64,000 bases of DNA from Prochlorococcus sp. AG-402-C09 (GTDB taxonomy: Bacteria; Cyanobacteriota; Cyanobacteriia; PCC-6307; Cyanobiaceae), in assembly GCA_003279565.1 (NCBI GenBank), contig QCHN01000008.1:1-64000 (forward strand), in the 5' to 3' direction. The notes under the pieces are model-generated. The model saw nothing but the letters and a program-made list of their open reading frames with translations, ran no database searches and was not told the origin of the DNA. The position numbers were made by a program, and so were the translations under genes. Below are positions 28,486-36,121 of this stretch, piece after piece (position 1 is the stretch's first letter; every line of letters begins with the position of its first letter).

Positions 28486-28914
28486 ATCTCTGACTGCCAA
28501 TTTCTCTGCTTTAGACAGTTCTTTATTTAATCTCTCTTTGAGATTTTCTGGAACTGGTCTGTTCGCGAAAGTTTTGTAATGACCTGATAAAGCATTTAAT
28601 GCAGTTTGCATAGTGGTGAAGGTCGTGGACGTGTTTACTTGAGATCGATTTCTATATCTTGAAATGTAATCGCTTATTAGAAAAACAGCTTCTTCTTCTG
28701 CCTCCGATAGCCCTTTATCTTTTTTAGGTAAAGTTATGGTCTCCTTTAGAACTGAAGAGACTGAGATCGTGTCTTTAGCAAAATCGCCAGTCATGAATGT
28801 TTTAGCTGCATTTACTTCTGAAGCGAATTGGGAAAATATGAGGCAGAAGCCAAGGCATATAGCCAAAGCTGCCCTCACCAACCTGATGGAGAGGTGATGA
28901 AAGGCAGTAATCAT
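28480..28914 (-). CDS. psb27: Photosystem II assembly protein Psb27
   Basis: Lumenal factor that binds CP43 during photosystem II assembly and repair, keeping the manganese site open. The mature four-helix domain is recognisable (LSEAEEEAVFLISDYISRYRN, then TMQTALNALSGHYKTFANRPVPENLKERL). The signal peptide spans residues 1-36 and ends in the type I site VNA before AKTF. The only cysteines (20 and 24) lie in the hydrophobic core with Ile and Phe before them, so I see no lipobox, unlike the lipoprotein form described in other cyanobacteria. Length is 144 residues. Confidence 0.9.
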   Translation of the reverse strand: MITAFHHLSIRLVRAALAICLGFCLIFSQFASEVNAAKTFMTGDFAKDTISVSSVLKETITLPKKDKGLSEAEEEAVFLISDYISRYRNRSQVNTSTTFTTMQTALNALSGHYKTFANRPVPENLKERLNKELSKAEKLAVRDN

Positions 28915-28961
28915 TTGTTTTTTTGCAGTTAACTAAGACTTTAGAGTCCTTTGGGCTGAAT

Positions 28962-30752
28962 TTATAGTTTTTCAGTATTAAATTCTTCAGAAAGTTTTTT
29001 TATAACCGAGTTTAGATCTAATGACTCTGTGTTTTTTGTTTTTCTATTATGTAATTCAATGAGTCCAGAACTAGCTTCTCTACCAGAAACAATTCTCCAT
29101 GGGATGCCAATGAGGTCTGCGTCTTTGAATTTTAATCCAGCTCTCTCATCTCTATCGTCAAGTAGAGCATCAACTCGATTTTCTATTAATTTTTGATAGA
29201 TATCTTCAGCTAAACACTTTTGTGCAGTATTTTTTACATTGGCAATAATAATTATTACTTCAAATGGGGCAATTGATGCTGGCCAAATAATACCTGAATC
29301 ATCGTGATTTTGTTCTACTGCTGCTTGAGCTAATCTGGAAACACCAATTCCATAGCATCCCATCCAAAAGTGGTCTTCTAGACCTTTATCGTTGGTAAAA
29401 GTAGCATTTAATGATTTTGAATACTTTTTCCCCAATTGAAAAATATGACCTATTTCTATACCTCTACATTCTTGAAGTTTCTGAGTTTTATCATGGATAC
29501 ACCTGTCCCCAAGTTTAGCTTTTCTAATATCACATATTAGTTGCTGAGTATTAATTAAATTCCAATTATAAAATATTCTATGTTCATCTTTGGTATTGTT
29601 TCCACATATAAAGCTTGTAAGATCTTTCGCGGAATTATCAGCAATTCTTATAAATTTTATTTCCCATTCTTTTGCTTTTAATAATAAACTATCGCTAAGA
29701 TCAGGTCCTATAAAGCCAAATGGAACATTACTAATACCTTGCTTTGCTATATCTTCATTAGAAATTATTCTAATGTCCAGTACAATTTGGTTTAATATAT
29801 GAGATATTTCATTTGAAAGTTTAATATCATTTATTTCTTGGTCACCCCTAATACTTACTAGAACTGGGTATTTTTTATTATCTTCACAAGTTGCAAGATA
29901 GAGTAATACTTTTACAATTTGACTTGGGTGGAAATTATTGTAGTTGCATAAGTCCTCTATGGTTTTTTGATTAGGGGTCTCAATTATCGAAGGTTTATTA
30001 AGTTCTAATAATTCTCCTGCTTCGATAATGGAAACAGCTTTTTCTTGATTAGCCCCATATTTGCCATCAGAACTTATTAGAATTAAATCTTCTCCAGATT
30101 CAGCCGTAACCATGAATTCTTGAGATGCTGCACCTCCAATAGCTCCACTATCGGCTTCGACACAAACAAAATCTAGACCACATTTTTTGAATATATTTTG
30201 ATAAGCATCTCTCATATCTGAGTAAGTTGATTGAAGATCATTTTCATTCGCATGAAAGGAATAAGCATCCTTCATGATGAATTCTCTACTTCTCATTAAT
30301 CCAAATCTTGGCCTTATTTCATCTCTAAATTTTGTTTGAATTTGGAATATATTTATTGGTAATTGCTTGTAGGAGTGAACTGTCTCGGAAATTATTTGAG
30401 TAATTACTTCTTCATGAGTTGGCCCCAGTCCTAGTTCTTTGCCTTGTCTATCTTTAAGGCTAAACATAAGACCTTCTCCTTCAGTATATGATTTCCATCT
30501 ACCGCTTTTTTCCCAAATTTCTGAAGGTTGAAGTTGAGGGAGAAGAGTTTGAAGACAACCTTTTGTTGATAGCTCTTCTTCAACAATTAAGGTTATTTTC
30601 TTCAGGACCTTCCAAAGTAATGGCATATAAGCATAAATACCTCCAGTCAGACGTTTTATAAACCCTCCTCTTAAAAGCAACTGATGTGAAATTATATCGG
30701 CTTCCGCAGGGACGTCTCTAAGAGTGATCAGCATTAGGCGGGAGACGCGCAT
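28962..30752 (-). CDS. proS: Prolyl-tRNA synthetase (bacterial type)
   Basis: Charges tRNA-Pro. The class II core motifs are present: the N-terminal LRDVPAEADIISHQLLLRGG, the GPTHEEVITQII motif 2 region, the RPRFGLMRSREFIMKDAYSFH block and GCYGIGVSRLAQAAVEQ as motif 3. Residues from about 225 to 405 hold the editing-type insertion of bacterial enzymes. The C-terminal anticodon-binding domain starts near residue 490 (PFEVIIIIANVKN, DDRDERAGLKFKDADLIGIP). At 596 residues it is full length. The downstream psb27 gene lies 47 bases away on the same strand. Confidence 0.97.
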   Translation of the reverse strand: MRVSRLMLITLRDVPAEADIISHQLLLRGGFIKRLTGGIYAYMPLLWKVLKKITLIVEEELSTKGCLQTLLPQLQPSEIWEKSGRWKSYTEGEGLMFSLKDRQGKELGLGPTHEEVITQIISETVHSYKQLPINIFQIQTKFRDEIRPRFGLMRSREFIMKDAYSFHANENDLQSTYSDMRDAYQNIFKKCGLDFVCVEADSGAIGGAASQEFMVTAESGEDLILISSDGKYGANQEKAVSIIEAGELLELNKPSIIETPNQKTIEDLCNYNNFHPSQIVKVLLYLATCEDNKKYPVLVSIRGDQEINDIKLSNEISHILNQIVLDIRIISNEDIAKQGISNVPFGFIGPDLSDSLLLKAKEWEIKFIRIADNSAKDLTSFICGNNTKDEHRIFYNWNLINTQQLICDIRKAKLGDRCIHDKTQKLQECRGIEIGHIFQLGKKYSKSLNATFTNDKGLEDHFWMGCYGIGVSRLAQAAVEQNHDDSGIIWPASIAPFEVIIIIANVKNTAQKCLAEDIYQKLIENRVDALLDDRDERAGLKFKDADLIGIPWRIVSGREASSGLIELHNRKTKNTESLDLNSVIKKLSEEFNTEKL

Positions 30753-30926
30753 AAGCCTAAAATGTAAATCTTTATGAGATTAGTACTTTGAGTGTTGGCC
30801 ATAAGAATATCTATATTGATTGTGCGGGAATCATGTTGTTTTTTTAAAGTGTCCAAATGTACATGGTGTTAATTTGATTCATCTGCTAACTTCTGTCACA
30901 TGTTTTTCTAGAAGCTTTCTTTCGCA

Positions 30927-31388
30927 ATGTTTAACGGGTCAGTAAATTCAGTGACAAATGGGAGATCAGAGCAGTCTTTAGATAAAGGATTTAATACAGC
31001 TTCTAACTCAAGTGATTCATTATTGACTATCGACGAAGTTCAGAAAACATTGAATAGATCTAGAGCTTCCGTATACCGGTATACAAATACTGATGCTAGA
31101 AATCTCAACCCTCCATTCAATCCGAGAAAACTAAACACAGAATTTAGAAGTGATCAAAAAGATCAACTACTTTTTCATCCCAATGAAGTTGCTAGATTTG
31201 CAAAAGATATACTCAGAATTAAGGAAGTAACTGTAGAGATATTTAATTCACCATCATCTGAAACACAAAATATTTTAAATGCAATACTTGATGAGTTGAG
31301 AATCATAAGCAATAAACTTGATGACCAATCTGATAAGAATCAATCTATTCCCAATCATTTACAAGATGCTGATAGAAATGCTGCTTAG
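30927..31388 (+). CDS. HTH-domain protein of unknown role (often annotated resolvase-like)
   Basis: A 153-residue soluble protein. A helix-turn-helix of the excisionase/MerR type is visible at about residues 32-50 (LLTIDEVQKTLNRSRASVYRYT), followed by a linker PPFNPRKLN and LLFHPNEVARFAKDIL that resembles the wing and second helix of the same fold. The rest is a helical region (ILNAILDELRIISNKLDD). No serine-recombinase catalytic domain is present, so resolvase is a poor name. It may be a DNA-binding regulator. The DNA for the recognition helix contains a 14-base palindrome (31071-31084). Confidence 0.6.
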   Translation: MFNGSVNSVTNGRSEQSLDKGFNTASNSSDSLLTIDEVQKTLNRSRASVYRYTNTDARNLNPPFNPRKLNTEFRSDQKDQLLFHPNEVARFAKDILRIKEVTVEIFNSPSSETQNILNAILDELRIISNKLDDQSDKNQSIPNHLQDADRNAA

Positions 31389-31491
31389 TTATTCTTAAAT
31401 GTGGGATAATATTTATATAATTTTAAATTAATTTTTTATTTTAATTAATTTTCACACATTCAACTAACGGTTTATCTGTTCCAACCCTTGC

Positions 31492-31740
31492 ATGGATTTA
31501 GAACCACATTTAATTAATAAGCAATCTTCTGAGCTTGATCCTCCTTTGCTTAATAAAGAAACAGATCAACTATCATCTGATGATGATGATCCTTACAGCT
31601 TTAATAGTACCTCAACTTCTTTAATTGGTTTAGCAATAGTATTTGTAATGCTTGGGATACCATTACTAGCTGTCATTAGTGAAAGAGCAGAAACAACAAA
31701 AAGCTTGCCGACTTCAATAAATCAAAATGGACCTGAGTGA
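31492..31740 (+). CDS. Small single-pass membrane protein (82 aa)
   Basis: An acidic N-terminal half (SSDDDDPYSF) is followed by one clear membrane segment at about residues 45-65 (SLIGLAIVFVMLGIPLLAVIS) and a short tail. I recognise no family. Its last 14 bases overlap the start of the PPase-like gene at 31727, so the two are probably translated together. Orientation would place the acidic part on one side and the ERAETTKSLP tail on the other; which side is which is not clear. Confidence 0.6.
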   Translation: MDLEPHLINKQSSELDPPLLNKETDQLSSDDDDPYSFNSTSTSLIGLAIVFVMLGIPLLAVISERAETTKSLPTSINQNGPE

Positions 31741-32254
31741 TCTTCCTCCTTCACCATCGCCTGGATTAGTAAATCTAGTTGTTGAGATTCCTGCTGGGAG
31801 TAGAAATAAATACGAATATTTTAGCTCTGCAGGGATTATGGCTCTTGATAGAGTTTTGCATTCTTCCGTGAGATATCCATTTGATTATGGATTTATTCCA
31901 AATACTCTTGCTGAGGATGGAGCGCCCCTTGATGCAATGGTAGTTATGGAAGAACCTACTTTTGCAGGTTGCTTGATCAAGGCAAGACCTATAGGAGTCC
32001 TTGATATGCATGACTCAGGTGCCTATGATGGCAAACTTCTATGTGTACCCACTGCAGATCCAAGACAAAGAGAAATTAATACTATTAAGCAAATAGCTCA
32101 GAACCAATTGGAGGATGTGGCTGAGTTTTTTAGAACCTACAAAAGCTTGGAAGGGAGGGTAATCGTAATAGACGGATGGAGAGACTATGATGCTGTTGAT
32201 GATTTATTAAAAAGTTGTATAGAGGCACATAATTCTGATATGAGTCGAAAATAA
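31727..32254 (+). CDS. Inorganic pyrophosphatase-like protein lacking one catalytic aspartate
   Basis: A 175-residue family I pyrophosphatase homolog that aligns well with cyanobacterial and plastid-type enzymes (NLVVEIPAGSRNKYEY, LDRVLHSSVRYPFDYGFIPNTL, FFRTYKSLEG). The signature that should read DGDPLD reads DGAPLD (D64, A66, D69): the middle Asp, E. coli Asp67, is an Ala, encoded GCG at 31922-31924. The other active-site residues I can place are kept, although the E. coli Glu98 position is Ser. It may be inactive or very slow on pyrophosphate, and an intact paralog lies at 15941. It overlaps the upstream small membrane gene by 14 bases. Confidence 0.85.
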   Translation: MDLSDLPPSPSPGLVNLVVEIPAGSRNKYEYFSSAGIMALDRVLHSSVRYPFDYGFIPNTLAEDGAPLDAMVVMEEPTFAGCLIKARPIGVLDMHDSGAYDGKLLCVPTADPRQREINTIKQIAQNQLEDVAEFFRTYKSLEGRVIVIDGWRDYDAVDDLLKSCIEAHNSDMSRK

Positions 32255-32307
32255 ATATTTCAAATGTACTTTTTTGGATAAAATAATTTTTCCTATGCTT
32301 TAAAAGG

Positions 32308-32655
32308 TTGAAATTATTTAGTTATTCTTCATGTTCAACATGTCGCAGAGCGATTAAGTGGCTTAAAAACAATGATATTGCCTTTGAATTAATTGATCTT
32401 TTAAAATCCCCCCCGCCTAAGGAAATGCTTATCTCAGCTAGTGAGCTATATGGGGATAGAAAATATCTTTTGAATACTAGTGGGGTTATATATCGTTCTA
32501 TTGGTTCGGATGTTGTCAAAAAAATGACTGATAATGAGTTATTTGAGAAACTTTGTATGGAACCCAGATTAATAAAGAGACCTTTTTTATATAAGTCTAG
32601 TAAATGTTTTTTAGTTGGGTTTAAAGAAGAAAAGTGGGCTGAAAAATTACTTTGA
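32308..32655 (+). CDS. ArsC/Spx-family thioredoxin-fold protein
   Basis: A 115-residue protein of the arsenate-reductase-like family. The active site near the N terminus is CSTC (residues 8-11, in SYSSCSTCRRAIKWL), the pattern of the Spx/YffB/MgsR group. Further family features are LIDLLKSPPPKEML, LLNTSGVIYR and the C-terminal RPFLYKSSKCFLVGF. A true arsenate reductase would need supporting residues that I cannot confirm, so a general redox role is safer. The start is the TTG at 32308. A possible promoter for lepB lies downstream. Confidence 0.82.
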   Translation: MKLFSYSSCSTCRRAIKWLKNNDIAFELIDLLKSPPPKEMLISASELYGDRKYLLNTSGVIYRSIGSDVVKKMTDNELFEKLCMEPRLIKRPFLYKSSKCFLVGFKEEKWAEKLL

Positions 32656-32737
32656 AATTCACACGGGGGCTGACATTGACTGAAAATAAGTAGTCTTTAC
32701 AAATAAAGTAAACTATACATTTATTATTTAAAAACAA

Positions 32738-33430
32738 GTGCAGCAAAATCATTCAGACTCAAGAAAAGCAACTAAAAATTGTTGGTGGTACTCTTTCTTT
32801 GATACGTGGGGACCTATCTCGCTAACTATTTTTGTGTATGTAGGTATTCGTCATTTTATAGCAGAAGCTAGATACATACCCTCGGGTTCGATGCTTCCAG
32901 GATTGAAAGTGAATGACCGACTAATTGTTGAAAAACTTTCTTTGCGTCAAAGATCTCCTACCCATGGAGAAATTGTAGTTTTTAACTCACCATATTCCTT
33001 TGATAAGAAATTGATAGCGGATAGAAAAAAACAAATTCCTTCTAAATATCAATGCTCATTCATAACTTTCCCTTTAATTTCTTGGATACCTACTTTATCA
33101 GATCGTGCTTGTGATGCTTATATCAAAAGAGTAGTAGCTGTAGGAGGAGATCGTCTTTTGATTAATGGTAAGGGAGAGATTGTTTTAAACGGTCAATCAA
33201 TCAACGAACCATATGTTGAATACTTTTGCCCAAGTAATAATAGATTTAATACATGTCGTCCGATGACTATAACTGTTCCAAAAGGATATGTGTTCGTTTT
33301 AGGCGATAATCGAGCTAATAGTTGGGATAGTCGTTTTTGGCCAGCAGGGGGGTTCTTGCCCGAGAAAGAAATAATTGGTAAAGCAACCTGGCGTTTTTGG
33401 CCTATTAGTCGTTTTGGTAAGCTTAATTAA
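32738..33430 (+). CDS. lepB: Signal peptidase I
   Basis: Cuts signal peptides from exported and lumenal proteins. One membrane anchor is at about residues 26-42 (ISLTIFVYVGIRHFIAE). The Ser-Lys dyad is visible: Ser51 in IPSGSMLPGLKVNDRL and Lys130 in YIKRVVAVGGDRL. The later box VLGDNRANSWDSRFW is also intact. Between the two is an insertion of about 30 residues (SKYQCSFITFPLISWIP). The start is GTG at 32738. Its last 8 bases overlap the 3' end of the convergent dihydroorotase-like gene. Confidence 0.96.
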   Translation: MQQNHSDSRKATKNCWWYSFFDTWGPISLTIFVYVGIRHFIAEARYIPSGSMLPGLKVNDRLIVEKLSLRQRSPTHGEIVVFNSPYSFDKKLIADRKKQIPSKYQCSFITFPLISWIPTLSDRACDAYIKRVVAVGGDRLLINGKGEIVLNGQSINEPYVEYFCPSNNRFNTCRPMTITVPKGYVFVLGDNRANSWDSRFWPAGGFLPEKEIIGKATWRFWPISRFGKLN

Positions 33431-34682
33431 CAAGCCCGCAATCTATAACTTTTCCGTATATTTTTTTGTCTTTGAGCGGTTGATTAGTTGCTGTAGTTAA
33501 ATGTTTTTTTTCATTAGATTGGTACCATTCTTTGTCGGGATCAAATAATAACCATCGCTTACTGTCTAAACTTAATTTTTCCTCAGATTGGTTCAAGAAT
33601 TTAGATGGTCCAAAACTAATTTTCTCCCATAATTTCTCCACTTCCCATCCTGACTTTTTCACCAATTGATCCCAGAGTAAAGGTAGCACAAGGTTATAAC
33701 AACTGATCCCTTTTTTCCTTTTGTTTGGAGGTAGCTTGGCCTCGGAGTCATCTGTGGGAGTTGAGTGAACAGATATTGCTGCTAAAATATCAGCCTCTAA
33801 ACCTTCTATGAGAGAGGCTCTATCTATAGGGGATCCTAATGAAGGCGTTACACTCCATCCGATATCAAAAGGAGAAAGACTTGAGTTGTCATTGACTAAA
33901 TGCCACCAAAAGACAGATGCCATTGGATTATAGGATGCATTTTTAAGTGTTAAAACACCCTCAGCAGTTGAAATATTCATTAACCTTAGTGCAATTTCAG
34001 GATATTTCTTATGAAGTTCAAGTAATTGGATCAGAGGGATAATTTCGCTTTCAACAGGATCAAGAGGCCAGCCTGCTCTAAGAGTATCTACACTTTGTCT
34101 AGACATTCCTCCTGCTTGTAGTGATTTATCTCTGGGTGCAAATAGTACAGGGGATTTTCCCATTTCTCCAAGTGAAAAACCTTGCTTTAGAATGTCTATT
34201 GGAGGCATGAAATCGTCATCACTTAAGCCAATAGCTCCATTTTGTAGTAGCTCTGCATGTCTCGAAAGATTAATTCCCTTTCCGCTTAGGCTAAAACCTC
34301 CCCATGAGTGTATTAAAACCTCACTTTTGATAGCCTTTAAAGCAATAATTGACTCAACGTGATCTCTCCATGAATTACCTCTTGGCAAGATCCCTAATTG
34401 ACCATATCCAGAAGATGTTGCTTTTTTTATAAGTGAATGGATATTCTCTTCTTTACCATTAAAGGGAGATTCCAAAAACGAATGAGGATCAACAAGACAA
34501 GGGGCTAAAAGCATATTTTTAGCTTTTTGAGGCTTGATATTTAAAAGTTCCGCATCATGAAGAGCCTTCCTTCCAAGTGATTTGATCACACCATCTTTGA
34601 TTAAAACAGTTTCTCTCTTCAAAGATGATCTGGCTTTTTCAAGGATTTGAATATTTTCAAAGAAATAACTACTAGTCATCAA
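33423..34682 (-). CDS. Dihydroorotase-like protein, metal site degenerate
   Basis: A 419-residue amidohydrolase-superfamily protein closest to dihydroorotase (pyrC-like). The fold is readable (APCLVDPHSFLESPF, NGAIGLSDDDFMPP, NISTAEGVLTLKNA, HSTPTDDSEAK). The key ligands are not: the first motif DxHxH reads DPHSF (D65, H67, F69), the His expected before ISTAE is Asn236, the HAED region reads FAPRD, and the catalytic Asp expected before H306 is Val305. It is therefore probably not a working dihydroorotase, and may be a structural partner like the PyrC' proteins that pair with aspartate transcarbamoylase. Convergent with lepB; 1 base from the upstream phosphatase gene. Confidence 0.78.
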   Translation of the reverse strand: MMTSSYFFENIQILEKARSSLKRETVLIKDGVIKSLGRKALHDAELLNIKPQKAKNMLLAPCLVDPHSFLESPFNGKEENIHSLIKKATSSGYGQLGILPRGNSWRDHVESIIALKAIKSEVLIHSWGGFSLSGKGINLSRHAELLQNGAIGLSDDDFMPPIDILKQGFSLGEMGKSPVLFAPRDKSLQAGGMSRQSVDTLRAGWPLDPVESEIIPLIQLLELHKKYPEIALRLMNISTAEGVLTLKNASYNPMASVFWWHLVNDNSSLSPFDIGWSVTPSLGSPIDRASLIEGLEADILAAISVHSTPTDDSEAKLPPNKRKKGISCYNLVLPLLWDQLVKKSGWEVEKLWEKISFGPSKFLNQSEEKLSLDSKRWLLFDPDKEWYQSNEKKHLTTATNQPLKDKKIYGKVIDCGLVN

Positions 34683-34683
34683 A

Positions 34684-36012
34684 TTAAAGGGCTCCAGCAG
34701 CGGTTGAATCGATAATTCCTCCCAAATGTGAAGTGATATTTAGACAGGTGATTTGATCTGGTCGGCCTTCTTCTTCTGAGAGATCAATGACTGTAATACC
34801 ACCATTACCTTGCTTTATCATCCAAATTTCTGATGGCATTAACCCTAAAAGATGACAAAGAATGGTTTTGTTCACCGCATCATGAGCGACAACTAAGGCT
34901 GTTTCTTCATCGTTTAAATCTTTGCAAATCTCATCCCAACCGGTGATAGATCTGGTAGAGACGTCTTTAATATTTTCTCCCTCAGGCATTTGAACTTTTT
35001 CAGGAGAGATCTTCCATGTTTTAAGAAGATCTGGCCAGTCGGAATTGATCTCTGACTCCAACTTTCCTTCCCATTCACCGTGACCGATCTCTATGAGGTT
35101 ATCTTTGAGAGAAATTTCGATCCCGGGATGTTCCTTTAGAATTATTTGAGCTGTTTCTTTTGGTCTTGATAAAGAACTGCTAAAAGCTTTTTGCAAAATA
35201 TTATTTTTTAAAAATTCGCTTGCGGCTTTTGCTTGAGATTTTCCATTCTTATTTAAGGGAATATCAATTTGTCCTTGGAACCTTCCTTGTTTATTCCAGT
35301 CTGTTTCACCATGTCTGACTAGAATAATTCTTTTTCTACTATCTTTTTTTGGAATACTAGGATTTAAATGAGCGATATTATTGAGACATTGAATCTGGAC
35401 TTGTCTATCTTCCCAGCTATTAAAAGCAATATTACAAATTGAGATTGAGGTATTGTCTAACTTCAATCTTCTAAACCCTTTTGATGGCTCATTAATTAAT
35501 TTCAGTATCAAACATCTAAGAATTGCATTATGGGCAACTATCAAAATAGTTTTATTAGAACTTGAATGAGTATTAAGTAAGTACTTTAAAAAATTTTCAG
35601 CTTGAAATAAGAGTTCTTTGATTGGTTTGAATTTTGTACCGTCGTCTCTATTAATAGTTAGTTCTTTTGGCTCTTTTTGCCAAATAGCAAGCTCTTCTGG
35701 AAACTGATTTTTTATTTCAGTTTTTGTTAAACCACTCCATGGGCCAAGGTCAACCTCTAGTAAATCATCAGTAAAAGTTGCTTGAAGGTCGCTTTGATGT
35801 TGTTCGATAATGATTCTTGTGGTTTCCGAGGCTCTTTGCAAAGGGGAACTATAAATTGCATCTATTGGAATAGAAGAGATTGTTTTCCCAGCAGCTTTAG
35901 CTTGTAATTGTCCTTCTTTTGTTAATGTTGAAAGGTCATTTCTTCCTTGAATACGACCTTCCTTATTAAAACTACTCAATCCATGACGGACAAAAATTAG
36001 ACGCAATGTCAT
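34684..36012 (-). CDS. Tandem histidine phosphatase (phosphoglycerate-mutase superfamily)
   Basis: A 442-residue protein with two complete histidine-phosphatase domains. The first starts IFVRHGLSSFN (about residue 6) and has its second His in VAHNAILRC; the second starts ILVRHGETDWN (about residue 230) with VAHDAVNKT. Both RHG motifs and both late histidines are kept, so both domains could be active. Cyanobacterial relatives include metal-independent phosphoserine phosphatases and general sugar-phosphate phosphatases; the substrate is unknown here. It is upstream of the dihydroorotase-like gene, with only 1 base between them. Confidence 0.85.
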   Translation of the reverse strand: MTLRLIFVRHGLSSFNKEGRIQGRNDLSTLTKEGQLQAKAAGKTISSIPIDAIYSSPLQRASETTRIIIEQHQSDLQATFTDDLLEVDLGPWSGLTKTEIKNQFPEELAIWQKEPKELTINRDDGTKFKPIKELLFQAENFLKYLLNTHSSSNKTILIVAHNAILRCLILKLINEPSKGFRRLKLDNTSISICNIAFNSWEDRQVQIQCLNNIAHLNPSIPKKDSRKRIILVRHGETDWNKQGRFQGQIDIPLNKNGKSQAKAASEFLKNNILQKAFSSSLSRPKETAQIILKEHPGIEISLKDNLIEIGHGEWEGKLESEINSDWPDLLKTWKISPEKVQMPEGENIKDVSTRSITGWDEICKDLNDEETALVVAHDAVNKTILCHLLGLMPSEIWMIKQGNGGITVIDLSEEEGRPDQITCLNITSHLGGIIDSTAAGAL

Positions 36013-36121
36013 TAAATAAAGTGTCTTCTAGATAATTATGGTATTAGCCACTGGGGCAATCTAATGTTCTTTAAGTAAAGATAGAAGTCTTTCTCCATGT
36101 CAATCTTCACAAGTTGATTCT

